From NCBI RefSeq assembly GCF_037975245.1, contig NC_092571.1, positions 25,744,564 through 25,808,563 of the forward strand: DNA of 64,000 nucleotides. The letters run 5' to 3'. This document shows, piece after piece, positions 12,701-24,700 of the stretch. Numbering within the stretch: position 1 is the first letter of the stretch; each line of letters begins with the position of its first letter. Under the pieces are notes generated by a model. The model saw only the letters and a list, made by a program, of their open reading frames with translations. It ran no database searches and was not told the DNA's origin. This DNA is from Apostichopus japonicus. Taxonomy: Eukaryota; Echinodermata; Holothuroidea; Aspidochirotida; Stichopodidae. A program made the position numbers and the translations under genes.

Positions 12701-13846
12701 AAAGTTTTATATTTGCATGAGCCTTTTTCATATTTCATTATTATTTTATTTTAGGCAACATGTCACGAAAGTGTCCATTAGCTATAGGTTGCATCCAAAA
12801 ACCCGCCGTTTGTACTGAACGGCAGGTTTTTTCAGTTGGTTAGCTGAGTGATCAGTCCCATCTTTTCGCACCTTAGTTGAGCTGCCTATTCATCTATTAT
12901 GCAATTCTTCACACAGCTAGTAGCCAAATCACTATCAGATCAAGGCAGACATGGCAAGGTGTGAACAAATCAACTCTTCCAAACTAACCAGTCTGTTTGC
13001 AGAAGAGATAAAGTTTCAGTAAGTTGAGGTCAAGAGAGCTGAAAAATGCAACCTATGGTTAATGGACTAATTCTCGTCATGATAAGTGCCTTGTTTACTG
13101 TTGCTGATGAAGTTTTCCAGTAGTGGCAGATTAAAGTGGCACTCAGCAAAAATATATCAATGAAGCAGATCAGTTTTGAAGATCATGCACATGGGTTGTA
13201 GACCCCTATGTGATAAAAACGTAACAGTCCATTAAAGTTCTATTAATTATAATAATGGCCTGAAGATAGCGGACAGCTTATAGGCCTTTTCTTTTACTGC
13301 TGTTTGTGGATTGGAACTTGCATTTGTTGATGGAATGTCAATTCATGTAAATAATGAACATTTTTGGCAGACGGTTTCAAGCATGGGGAGGTGGATGCAA
13401 ATCTAAAACTTTCAGCCCCATGCAAGGCCAATAAGGAAAGGGCCTCACCTAAATTTAAGCATTTAGCCTCTAGGCTAACTTTATCCATAATCTTGACACC
13501 TTAATTTCTTAAATTATTATCAAAGCTGGTAGATTATATGAGCGAAACCTCTTTATTTTCTAATGATGTGTTACTTTATTTCATTCCACTGTAGCCACAT
13601 CATCGTAGACTTACAGTAGGCCTATACAGTAAGGGCCCTGGGCTAGCCTAGTTTTCGCACAACTGCTACATTAACTGTAGCCTATTTGGGCATCTTTTCT
13701 TCACGGGAAAAAAAATGATATTACTGTCACACACCGAAAACTTTACGCTTCCCTCCTTTGAAGATAGCATTGATGTACTGCTTTCCATCCTTGCTTTTGT
13801 ACCAGTCTGGTAAAATAAGGCTTTCACTGCTTGAACTGACGGACAT
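9770..13846 (-). CDS. CPLANE2: CPLANE2/RSG1, REM2- and Rab-like small GTPase
   Basis: Four coding exons on the - strand: 13735-13846 (ATG at 13846), 11984-12136, 11002-11126 and 9770-10210 (stop). All junctions are GT-AG with matching phases, and the product is 276 residues; human RSG1 is about 258. Visible motifs are LPDWYKSKDGKQY at the N terminus (compare human VPNWHESAEGKEY), FLERPALPP, P-loop GKSGVGKT (residues 62-69), switch-II-region WDAGDN (115-120) and the guanine-specificity motif TKFD (175-178). In the family this GTPase works with INTU, FUZ and WDPCP in the CPLANE complex at the ciliary base, where it is needed for axoneme and transition-zone assembly. The C terminus is acidic (SRSEDDDADSDIE) and has no prenylation cysteine, as in the family. 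An AATAAA on the - strand lies a few bases past the stop. It is the first of three - strand genes lying head-to-tail, with no functional link evident. Confidence 0.93.
12759..13081. mobile_element. MITE with about 35-bp terminal inverted repeats (intron 1 of CPLANE2)
   Basis: The left end contains CATTAGCTATAGGTTGCAT and the right end its near complement ATGCAACCTATGGTTAATG. Flanking CATG-like ends extend the inverted repeat to about 35 imperfect bases. An internal hairpin (AACCCGCCGTT ... AACGGCAGGTT) follows the left end. The span is about 323 bp with no coding capacity. Superfamily and target duplication are not clear to me. Confidence 0.5.
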
Positions 13847-15402
13847 TTCTTGCAGCAGAGATCCCAAACGCTATCACATACGTTATACACTATGGTACAA
13901 TATGTATTAATCTGAGAACATTGTGTTATTCTTATAATACAGGATTCGATGTGATATGAAATGGAACGTGTCGCCGTCGTTGATCCTACAACGTAAAGTT
14001 GCTGTACTGTACAGTGTACAGCGAAAGAGGTCTTTGCGCCGTCTGCTACACGTCAAATGGGTAGCAGACGCCTTTTGGAATACGCAACTTACGCCTTCCC
14101 CACGGGCTCCCCACCGTGATATCCACCCGCCCCTTTTCCGAAACCCATTCGGTACTAAAACGGTTATGAATAACATGTAAATAACTTGCCATTATGTCAC
14201 AGGTGGCATAGACACAAAATCTGAGAAAAAGTCAGCCGTATATAGCCCATCTCAATCGCAGAACTTGGATCGAGTTGTTCAGAATTACAATCACCAAGAA
14301 ATAGGTTTGTTTTCAAATAATCTGTGAAAGAGGAGGCCAGGGTTTCCTTCCATCTTATATGCTCTCTTGCAGCGAATGACTCCCTGCTAGATTTGTAATG
14401 CTGTGTGACTGATAAAACTGCTATACCATTGGTGGAGTTGCAAGGGAGCAGGAAACGAGGGGATCCAGCAGGAAAATGGGAGCAAAGATAAACCCGGCAA
14501 GGGGTACAATAAAGCAGGGTGACTTTTTAATTTCCATCAGGTTACTTATTTGATGATGTGAGAACATAATAAAACAGCTGCTGGTTGTCATACATGGGGT
14601 GGATAAGGTGAAAGGAAAATTACTAAGTGCATATCTGTGTCTATGTAGCATATATACCTTAATTTCTGTGTTAACACAGAAATATTCATTTAACAGTGTG
14701 AAGCATGGGTTGAAGCGAAGTGTGCCTGTGAGGACCTTCCACGTTTTGAATATAAATTGAGAAACATTGTTCACTACAATCAGATTTATGTTTATAGGTG
14801 ATTACATGATTACTATATGGAACATTTTGCTGGTGGTGGTCAAGCTAGGCCTTTTCAGCAATGCTTTTACTATATAATGAGTGTACTCTGAAGAGGTTAT
14901 AACATTGGATACTGGAACTAGGTGCATGTTATTACTAAATAATTTCAAATGCCATAACTTGGCTTCAATTTTCCTGTGTTTCACCCATTATCCTATCTTC
15001 CATTGCCCCTCTAAATAACCCCTAACCCATACCCCCACCCCCACATCCACACATCCTGTGCTTGTTCGTGTAAAATTCTAACTAACGAGTTGGCAATTTT
15101 ATTACATAACATCCAAAATAAACAACAAGACAAAAAAGAGGAAGCAAAGATGTTATAATTTGGACTTCTTGTTAAATATTTATTTTAATATAAATGCACC
15201 TTGAGTCTCCCCTCATTCAGAAAAGGAAACTAAAAAAATGAAATATTGAAAGCACTGTATACCAAAACAAATATATCAATTAAAACAAATTATGGTAAGA
15301 TAAGCATCCCTGGACACAACACAGCCTTTCCTGTCAAGGTATACATTAAAACTTCACTGGCAAGAAAAAGCACTTTAACACAAGATATATACTGTATAAC
15401 AG

Positions 15403-15766
15403 GCATGATGGTCAAAACCTGTCTATAGAAAAACAGTTCTCTTCAAATTCACTCGAACATAAACAATTTGTTACTTGATAGCATAAACTACTACCCCAAC
15501 TACTGCCATTAGGATTCATCCTTGAGTGTACCTAATTAATTGACCAGTCACCTGTATGATTGTAAACATAAGGGCTCTAATGGCAAGCACTACATTCCTG
15601 TGTGTGAGGACAAGTTTAGCTTTACCACAATGACTGAAATATTACACTGGGTGTTTAATCATAAATTTGTACAGAGGAGCGTTCAGTATGGCTAGCATTA
15701 CCAACTCGGGTAGATATTCAATCGCCCCTGATTTTGGCCAAAAACAGGGGACTTGGGTGGTATTTA
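15403..15766 (+). repeat. Left arm of long inverted repeat
   Basis: Reads GCATGATGGTCAAAACCTGT through to GGCCAAAAACAGGGGACTTG. It is the diverged reverse complement of 17880-18240, from which it is separated by about 2.1 kb that includes two oxygenase exons. Confidence 0.75.
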
Positions 15767-16082
15767 CTATAGGCAGGGAAGATCGTAATGAGGGGGAACA
15801 GAATAGGAAAAGTAGCCTATTAGAATCATTTCACCAATATCTGAAAAATAATAGGATTTTGGGGGCCTTTTTTTAACATATAACTTTCCTAATTACAGAG
15901 TATAGCAAATTATACATGAACCAAAAGTTATGAATGAATTATTACAATGCATACACTTTATACACACTGCACTTCTGGAAAACATGGAAACACACTGTCT
16001 GTTTTAATTGTTGCATCACAGCCAGTTATGCGCTCCATAATTTATTTCTGGCCCTGTTACAAAAGAGCTTAACAAAATCATT

Positions 16083-16154
16083 GGCTAGAATGGGATTCCA
16101 ACCAATGACTTCAGGATTAAAGGTCTTGCACTCTACCGACTGAGCTATTCAGCC
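16083..16154 (-). tRNA. tRNA-Lys(UUU)-like sequence, probably pseudogene or SINE head
   Basis: On the - strand the 72 bases run GGCTGAA...TTCTAGCC with an A-box-like TAGCTCAGTCGGTAGAG and a T-loop TTGGAAT. The anticodon loop CCTTTAA would give UUU. The D stem is nearly complete, but the anticodon and T stems each carry mismatches. A short T run follows. It could be a decayed tRNA or the head of a tRNA-derived SINE. Confidence 0.5.
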
Positions 16155-16457
16155 CTCAGTTTTCTGTTTCTGATTTAACTAGAAAGTTATCTCTAAAGGA
16201 TTTGAAGAACCTTGAATCCATGCACCACTCTGCTGCCCTTCACCTGAAGGCAAATGCAGTATAGGATAATGATATAATGTATTGTGGAATATATTCTTCG
16301 ACAAGGGCATACAGGAATATCAGACCAAGCCTTAAGAAGTGAGTTAGGTAGAGCAGAAATCCTGCGTAGATGTTTTGCTGTGTTCCATTCAACGATTTCC
16401 ACATTGGGCCCATCTGGGCCTGTGTGATCTCCAAGTAAAAGTTCAATAATGAATCTA

Positions 16458-17667
16458 TCACAAAAGTAACTCCAAGAGCTTCACGTACCGCCTCTGGATC
16501 TCGCTTATATCGAGGAAAAACTGGGCCTGTATCTCGTTAAGTTCTTCGTAATTGGTGCCAGCATCTGCTATGGCTTGGTATATGAAAAGCTTTCTAAGAA
16601 GTACCTCAGGAAATTCTGCATGAAGGAAGGAAGAAATAGGTTAACAGCTAGAAAGTATGCGCTAAGTTTTCAATAGTTAGAACCTGCAGCAATTTTGAGC
16701 ACAAGTCTGCCAAAATGTTGTCAGTAATAATGGACAATGCTCCTTTACAAAATAATACCTTCATATCATATCTTATATTCTGGATTACATCTGCTTTAAT
16801 ATTTACCTCTGGCTTGTTGACATCCTCTCCCTGCTGTCAACTCTCTCACCTTCCCCACCTCAGTGCAATGGTTACCCTAGACTAGTGTGTCACTATTAAA
16901 ATGAGTCTAACTTTAAAAAGTACATTCAGCACAATAAACCATCTTCTCACTGAGACAAATGACAACCATGTACAGGAAAGGAAATTAAACTCCCTGAATT
17001 GGTGAAATCTTTTGGACAAAATATAGCTTACTGAAGCCCACCTTTCTCCCATACCCATTCTGTCCCACAAAAATCCCTATTAAACCTGCCATGACTATTT
17101 AGCAATCATTATTTAATAGACAGAATCATATCTGAATGGCTCCCAGCTAGCTTTCCCTTGTTCCATAGAAACATTATAACCCTCATTGTCAAATATTCCC
17201 CATTATCTTTCTATCGATACAGTCACATACTCCCATTCCCAAGCCTCCCACCAACCCCTATTCCATCTTGATTGCTGTTAACGTACCACTTAAGTCAATA
17301 AAACTATCCTCTATGGAATCTTCATCCTCCTCTAAGATACCAGCGATCAACTCCTTCATTTGTGCATCTGCTGTGTAACGACTTGGGTGGAGATTTTCGG
17401 TGCAATGACTTCCTGGCTCACAGACTGCCCTTATCTCCTCCTCCATCTCCTCCTCATCCTCCTCCTCCAACTCCTCACCATCCTCAGCTTCATTGTCATC
17501 CCCGTGCTGTGGTAAATGGTCTCTTAAATGTTGATGCATTGGAGTTTCCTCTCTCTCCAATAGATCTAGTTGATCACTCTGAGGTAGGAATGGTTGAGAT
17601 TACGATTTTGCTTTCCAAATTTAACCGTTGATGGGATATGGTTTCAACTTTGTGTGAAGTTACCAAC

Positions 17668-17733
<66 letters not shown>

Positions 17734-18638
17734 TATATACCAGTTGAGTGCTGTCTTTGCATCCCAATTCTGAAGTACGAAGTATTTTTTATGCAAAGTT
17801 TATGCCAGAACAGTCTTGTCATGTACAACATCACATCTCTATGCTCATTTGGAACTTCCCTGCCTCTAACAAATACCACTTGAGTCCCCTGTTTTTGGCC
17901 AAAAACAGGGGAGATTGAATATGCACTCAGTTATGAATATGTACCCAGTTGGTAACTCTAGCCATACTGAACCCTCCTCTGCTCAAATTCATGATTAAAC
18001 ACATAGTGTACTATTTCAGCGGTCGAGCCAAACTTGTGTTCACACACTGGAAAGTAGTGCTGGCCATTAGAGCACCTTTGTTTAAAATCATATAGGTGAC
18101 TGGTCAATAAATTAGGTGCGCTCAAGTATGAATTCTAATGGTAGTACATGGGGTAGTTTGTGCTATCAAGTAACAAATTATTAATAGTGGAGTGAATTTG
18201 AGGAGGACTGTTTTTTGATAGACAGGCTTGACCATCATGCTGCCAAGTCCACTATAATACAAAACCGTATCAACTCCAATTTTCATTATATCCAGTAAGG
18301 CAAATAGGAATTGAACATTCCACAAGGTTGTTTAAAATATGTCCATCTATCATCAGTTACTTGATTAATATAACCCTGAGAGTGTTGACTTGTAGCTCAG
18401 TGACTATATCTATATATATCTATATATATTATTAGAGAAAACCAGAGAAATAAGATATGACTCATAATTGACAAATAAGGAGTAAGTTTTAGAAAATACT
18501 CCTTATTTGTCAATTATGAGTCATATCTTATTTCTCTGGTTTTCTCTAATAATATTTTCTTTTGGAGTAAACGTGGATTTTCGTTATATTATATCTATAT
18601 ATATATATAAATATATCTATATATATATATCTATATCT

Positions 18639-18731
<93 letters not shown>

Positions 18732-21700
18732 ACTTGAATATTTAACTTGAGTCTAGTTACAACTATTTCTACCAGTCTTTGTCTACTGCACATGATACTT
18801 ACATAATATTTTTGTAAGAGACTAAGAGCGGCATAGTGAACATGTTCCTCGTGTGCGACCTCCTGTATAATAGCTTTCTTTAAAGCTGTCCATGGATTGA
18901 TAGCAAGTTTAACTGCAAATGTGAACCTTTAGAAGAAACAAAATACAGACTAATATATATAATATATAGTCAACAGAGCACTGCTTGTCATCTAACTCAA
19001 GATACAGCTGAGATAGATGTTTCTTTGGGAGTGGGAGAGAGTGGGGAAGGGAACAGTGAGGGGGTGGGGTGAGTAGTGAGGATGAGAGGGTAGTATTTTA
19101 ACTAACTTCTCTTAAAATAAACAACATAATTTGACCTGTTTCTAACTATCTTAACCCCGGAACCCTGATGAACTTTGCCCACTTTTCATAAATGTGGATT
19201 AATAACATACAATGAATTCAAACTATTCCATATTTTGAGACTGCAGGTGTCTCTCCCATACACGTAAAGTATGAAGAAAGACATGTGAACCTTGGACCAA
19301 GATGAACCGATGAAGGAGGTCGAGCGGAGTGTGGTATAATACCCTCAAAGATGACAGCCCTGCCATATTTGGGTCTAATACCTACGAAAAAAGAAAAAGA
19401 AGGATGGATTAATTTCCCAGGAGCTTGGGTATTCTATTACATGAGCAGAAAACTTTAAAGTTGCTCATTAGCAATAACTTGTAGACTACACAACCTTCCA
19501 GTTCGGGAAATAACTCTGAATTCTCTTTTGATTTCACCAGGTTTATAGCAGCCACTGAGACTCATACACACAGCTACTTCAGTTAGAGACAACATGGCCA
19601 ACTCCAGCTGAATGAAAAATAAAAACCTTTCATTGTTAAATGAAGAAATCAAATCATTCAGTCTACAAGGTTCAGCATGTGGTTTTTTCAAATTTATTTC
19701 CTATTTTTTATTTTTCCAACAATCGCAAATCACCTGTAGCGACATATTCGATTAGTCCAAATCTGAATCTGGTCAGAAACGGATGCATAAAGAGGAGCCG
19801 CAGTTACCAAGCAGTGTTGTGTTCATTTTTAGCATCAGCTATCAGAATCCATAATCATTTATATCTTATTGATCTCACAATCTTCTAACTGGTAGGCTTC
19901 ATACTGATTTCAAATGCTAACGCATTTGTGTAAGTACTTTATATACAGAACTAATTACAAACTACTTACTAGTGATATATTCCAACTTCTCAGAATCAGA
20001 ATAAAAAGCTGTTTCTCCTCCGTAATCTATCGTCCAGTTTGGATTTAGATATAGCAGGAATGTCCATTCATCCTCCCAGGTTTCGCAGTCCTGATGGTTC
20101 TGCGTGCTGTCGAACGCTCTGATGTTATTACATGCAATGTCGTATGGATACCACGTAGATACACCTGAATTAATGATCAAATTTATTGGCAGAATTAATT
20201 GCTATATATGCGAATTGTACAAGCATGCAGTGTTAATTGCTATACTGACAAATTGACAAGTCATCAAAATACCTTCAAACAGCTATGCCTCCCTCCCCTA
20301 CCGCTCTCCCGCAAAACAAAGGTAATATTATGAAAGTAATATTCTATCTGCTGAAAATTGTTGTTAACAATTTTCTTCAATTTTCTGATCAAGCTGAAAC
20401 AATCCTTGCAATATTTATTATCATAGCATAGAGTCTTAACCCTATCCAACTGCTGACAAGTGTTACTAAGTTGTTTCATGTCATGAAAGGTTGAAAATGT
20501 TGAATTCCAATCATATACATGACTTATTTTACTGTCATAATTTATGTCATATCATGTCATTATGTAATGTAATAGTTTTAAGTATTTCCTTCATGTAATT
20601 TCTTGTACCATTTTACCAATGGAGAGTATCAATGATACTATATCGAAAACTGCACATAAATAATAATAGGACAACCTTTTAACTTTTTCATTTAGTATTT
20701 CTGGTCTGAAAATTTACTTCTTACTAGATAATTGAACTCACCAGACACAAACTCTGCGATTCTCTGAACAACTTTCCACAGTCTACTTTTGATAAATAAT
20801 TCAATATTTATGGCCGATATCCACTGGACATTGTCGGAATCCTCGTCATAGGAATCGTCAAAGTAGTAGTCCCCTGTAAGACAGGTAATAAAGCCGATCA
20901 AAACACAGACGGTAGGAAGGACGTAAAAACTGGACTGCCACAAAACTCTTCTATTTCTAAAATTTACTTTAAACTAACAGGTCAACAAAACAGAAAAGAA
21001 AAATCCTATCAACAGGCAAGGGAAAGAATTACAAGAGGTACCAGATGGTCATTCTTTGATGCCCTCCCTATTTACTTCTTCCACCCCTTTGAAATATGGC
21101 AAAAATGGTTTTCACAACAATACCAGAGTGACCAATATATATGCCAACTGAACCCTGTCCATGCTATAAAATTAATTTAAGAAATGTTTAATAAAAAAAA
21201 AAGAGGTGTTTTCATCATATTAAATTATGTCAAAAGTGTAGATGAGTTATTTATTTTCAACAATTTGTGTATATTATGTAACAACCATTCACATTATATT
21301 TATTAACTGGCGAAGAAGCCATCATTGGCTTCTCAAAGCCGCAAGCTGACCGAAGTCAGTCTCTTACATTCATATTTAACGTCCATGATTATGAATTGTC
21401 AACAACTCTGTAACTGGACGACATACTGTACATTAATCTTGGAGTGACTCGAAGTCGGGACCTTATGATTGAAAGGCACCGGCGTTAATCACGGAGCTAA
21501 CACTCCTCAACATGTAGCAACGATGTATACACTAATGTCCACTAAGACACCATGTAAAAAGTTTGAGACTGAATATGGCTGCATGCATCAGTGCAGCCAA
21601 GATGGATAGTGAAAATCGCTCAAATCGATCATGGAGCAAAAGAGCTTTTGCTGCTGCTGCACCTTCTCTGTGGAACAGCCTTCCAGAACATGTAAAACAC

Positions 21701-24700
21701 AGTCCATGCCTTGCTTCTTTTTAACACCCTCTCAAGACTCATCTCATGAAAACTGTTTAATTAATTGTTCATTGTTGCCCATTTTTGCTTGCATTTTTGT
21801 CTTCCACTATGTTTACTGTTTTTTGTTTCGCTGTCACACTGTTTGTGTCACTGCGCCATGAGCGTCTTTTTTGACGGATACCAGAGCATTATAAATGTCC
21901 ATTATTATTATTATTATAGGACATGATCTTTGTGCTCGATCAACACTTCCAGACAATAAGCACTGCTTATATCATCTCTATTCCTTGATCATGTTGATCC
22001 GGCCTTGCTGCAGCTTTTTCGTTTTTGATGTATTTAACAAAATGACATCGATGGCACAGATGATCTTTAATATGAGCAATAATTATTAAAATCATAAAAC
22101 AGAAAATAGATCAAAGATTATAACATAACGTGTGTTTCTTTGCATATATAGCAGACTTTGTCTTTTTGTACTCACCATAGTCTTCTACATGGTTTCTCAA
22201 GTTTAAAAGATCATCCTGCAGAAACAGGTCATCAAAGACATAAATCTTCCTACCATTTGTTCCAGTGTAGTCCTAAGTGAGGACAGACATGTGTATTAGC
22301 TGAGTACAGATCACATACTAGAAACAAATATTGCAAACAAACAACACAACAAAGGTGAATAGCGACGCAACTCAGAAAGACAGGATGGGGGGTGGGTACA
22401 AAGTTGAGGGGGGAGGGGGGCAGGAGGACATGTGACATTGATTTGAGGGGGCACACCCCAAAATTTTCCCACAGAATAGATCTACTCTGTGCTTGTTACA
22501 AACATTCTAGTACAAATTTGACTATTTCTCAACAAGGCAACACTTTTTAACGATATTTGTTTTGTTAATTTTCCAACCACAGGGCATTTTTAAATATCAA
22601 AAGGGCACTCTTTAATTAAAAACAAAACACTTTTCCTTAGCAAAATTAGCATTCGTAATTAATGTAAAGGCACTCTGTGATATGTTTTCACAAAACAACA
22701 TGGCCTATGTTCTCTTACCGAGCTCTGAATCCCCTGGTTACTGCACTAATAGGAAGTACTCAAGTTTGTTTTATTTTGAAAAGTGAATTGAGGATTGAAA
22801 AACAAACAACACATCAAATCCACATTTTTTTTTTTTTTGGCTTTGTTTGGACAAATTTCTGAAAATGAACTAAATTTTAAAATGTTATATATATCCCGGC
22901 AACAGGAAATGTACACAGCTGGAAATTGATCTGTATCATATCTTGATTATTTAATGATTCTGCCCTTCTATATCATGGTTTTGAAACATCAAAGTATGAA
23001 ACATATTGAATAAAACAATATAATTATTTAAAAAGGTTCAGAAATTAGTTGCATTGAATGTTGGTCACCTTTGTTACATGATTGGCTACATCAAGGTTTC
23101 CATAGTGACCGTTAATATCCATCATGGAATGGAACATGTTCCTTTCAGCATTCTTCTTCTCCTCGATATGATGGAGTCTCCGTGCCTCGAATAGATCAAC
23201 CTTTGTCATGTTACCGGTGTACTTAATCATTAGAAAGTACAGAGATCCCTCACAGTTCATGCTCGGTGATTTTGGAAGATAGGCTAAAGTGAATGGATTG
23301 AGAGAAACGGTAACTTATATCAGTATTGCTTGGTTAATTTGGCAAGAAAAAACTGCTACAAAGTTTCCAAAAGGAGGGTATTTGTAAAAGAGGTTCTAAT
23401 ACTCCAATTTATTCTCAGACATTGAAGAAGTGTCTAACTACTCTTGTTTTACTGATGAACATAAAGAGCCAAATACAGTATCTCTTGAATGCCCTATCCT
23501 GCAGATTCCTGGTTTGTTTCAAATATAACTGGATGGAGGCTTCTGACTGGCACTCCTGAGCTCTGAGATGGTTACATAGGTACAGCGGTAATTTTTTAGG
23601 GAACACCACCAACTATAAGGCTGAATAACTTAGAAGAACAAAAGTCCTGCCGGACTTAATCCCGGCAGTCACTGCTTTGCATCCCATTCTAGTAAACAGT
23701 GTCTCTGTTCTTTTCAATTTGTTTAACTCCCCAGTGACATTTGGATAACTGGTATAGATACTATAGTGCAAGGTCTAAAGGAGATTCCAGGGGAAAATTT
23801 AATTTTAGTAGAAAATTATACTAAGGAATCTTGGTGAAAGTTGCATGCAATCTATCCCTACAAGTTGCCTTTTTGAGATAATTGAAATTTGTCAGTTTGT
23901 TTTTTATTATAAGTGAACTTGAAGCAGGTGTAATGTCATAGTAATACATGCGCTGACAGCCAAATTTCTTGCCTAATATACTATACCTAATGAGCCGTTC
24001 CACACAATTGCACGATTGGAAGATGGCTTCACTGACATTTCTATCTCTTCTCCCTTGTAGAGATTTAGTTCTCCGTAAGAGTTTATCTGCCAGTCATCCT
24101 TCAAGAAATAAATGAGAATAACCTCTTCTGAATCGCCTTGAATCAAACCAACAGAATCTCCTCTGAAAGGAAAATAAGAAACCATGTCAATTATTTCAGG
24201 TTACATCACATATCACATCTGAAAGAAACTATAGCCATCCTTTAAAAGGCGACCATGATATTTTATTCAGGAAACCCATTGACATATGATTCTGACATGA
24301 TCTCTCCACTTCCCCCCATGTAGTCCACAGAGGGTTTTTAGTATCTACACTGTAGGGGAGGGAGGGGAGGGGAGGGGGGTTGTGGGTATGCATCTCTGTG
24401 TTTGGTGCAGGTTTTATGGTATATTATGGTTTAAGGATTGTGGCTAAATGTCCATGTGTCTCTAATATCTCATCCAGAAACAAGTATTTTGTCCAAAATA
24501 AATATCCAAGGGCAATTTAGGACTTGAAAGAAACTGGAATTACTGTAATATTATTCATTCATACTTAGTAAAGATTCCTAAATCCTATTGGTCCATTCAG
24601 GTCAGCTGACCGTGGTTAATCCTGTGAGTAACGCACGGTAAAATTACGGGGCATCACTTTAATAAATCTTTGGTTATATGTAACCAAAAATGTTTTGTTT

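Larger units (their letters stand above)
13847..16457. other. Intergenic: CPLANE2 promoter side and 3' side of the oxygenase gene
   Basis: On the - strand this is upstream of the CPLANE2 start and downstream of the oxygenase stop. It holds the left arm of an inverted repeat (15403-15766) and a tRNA-like sequence (16083-16154). A GC-richer patch at about 13960-14130 may be the CPLANE2 promoter. Nothing else was recognised. Confidence 0.5.

Noticed and set aside
16240-16500. Hydrophobic - strand ORF following the last oxygenase exon
   Set aside because: It is in a different frame from the exon chain, and its upstream frame closes within the exon; it has no splice support.
17638-17883. ORFs with long IYIYIY runs (also 17574-17879 and 18507-18737)
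   Set aside because: They are translations of TA microsatellites.
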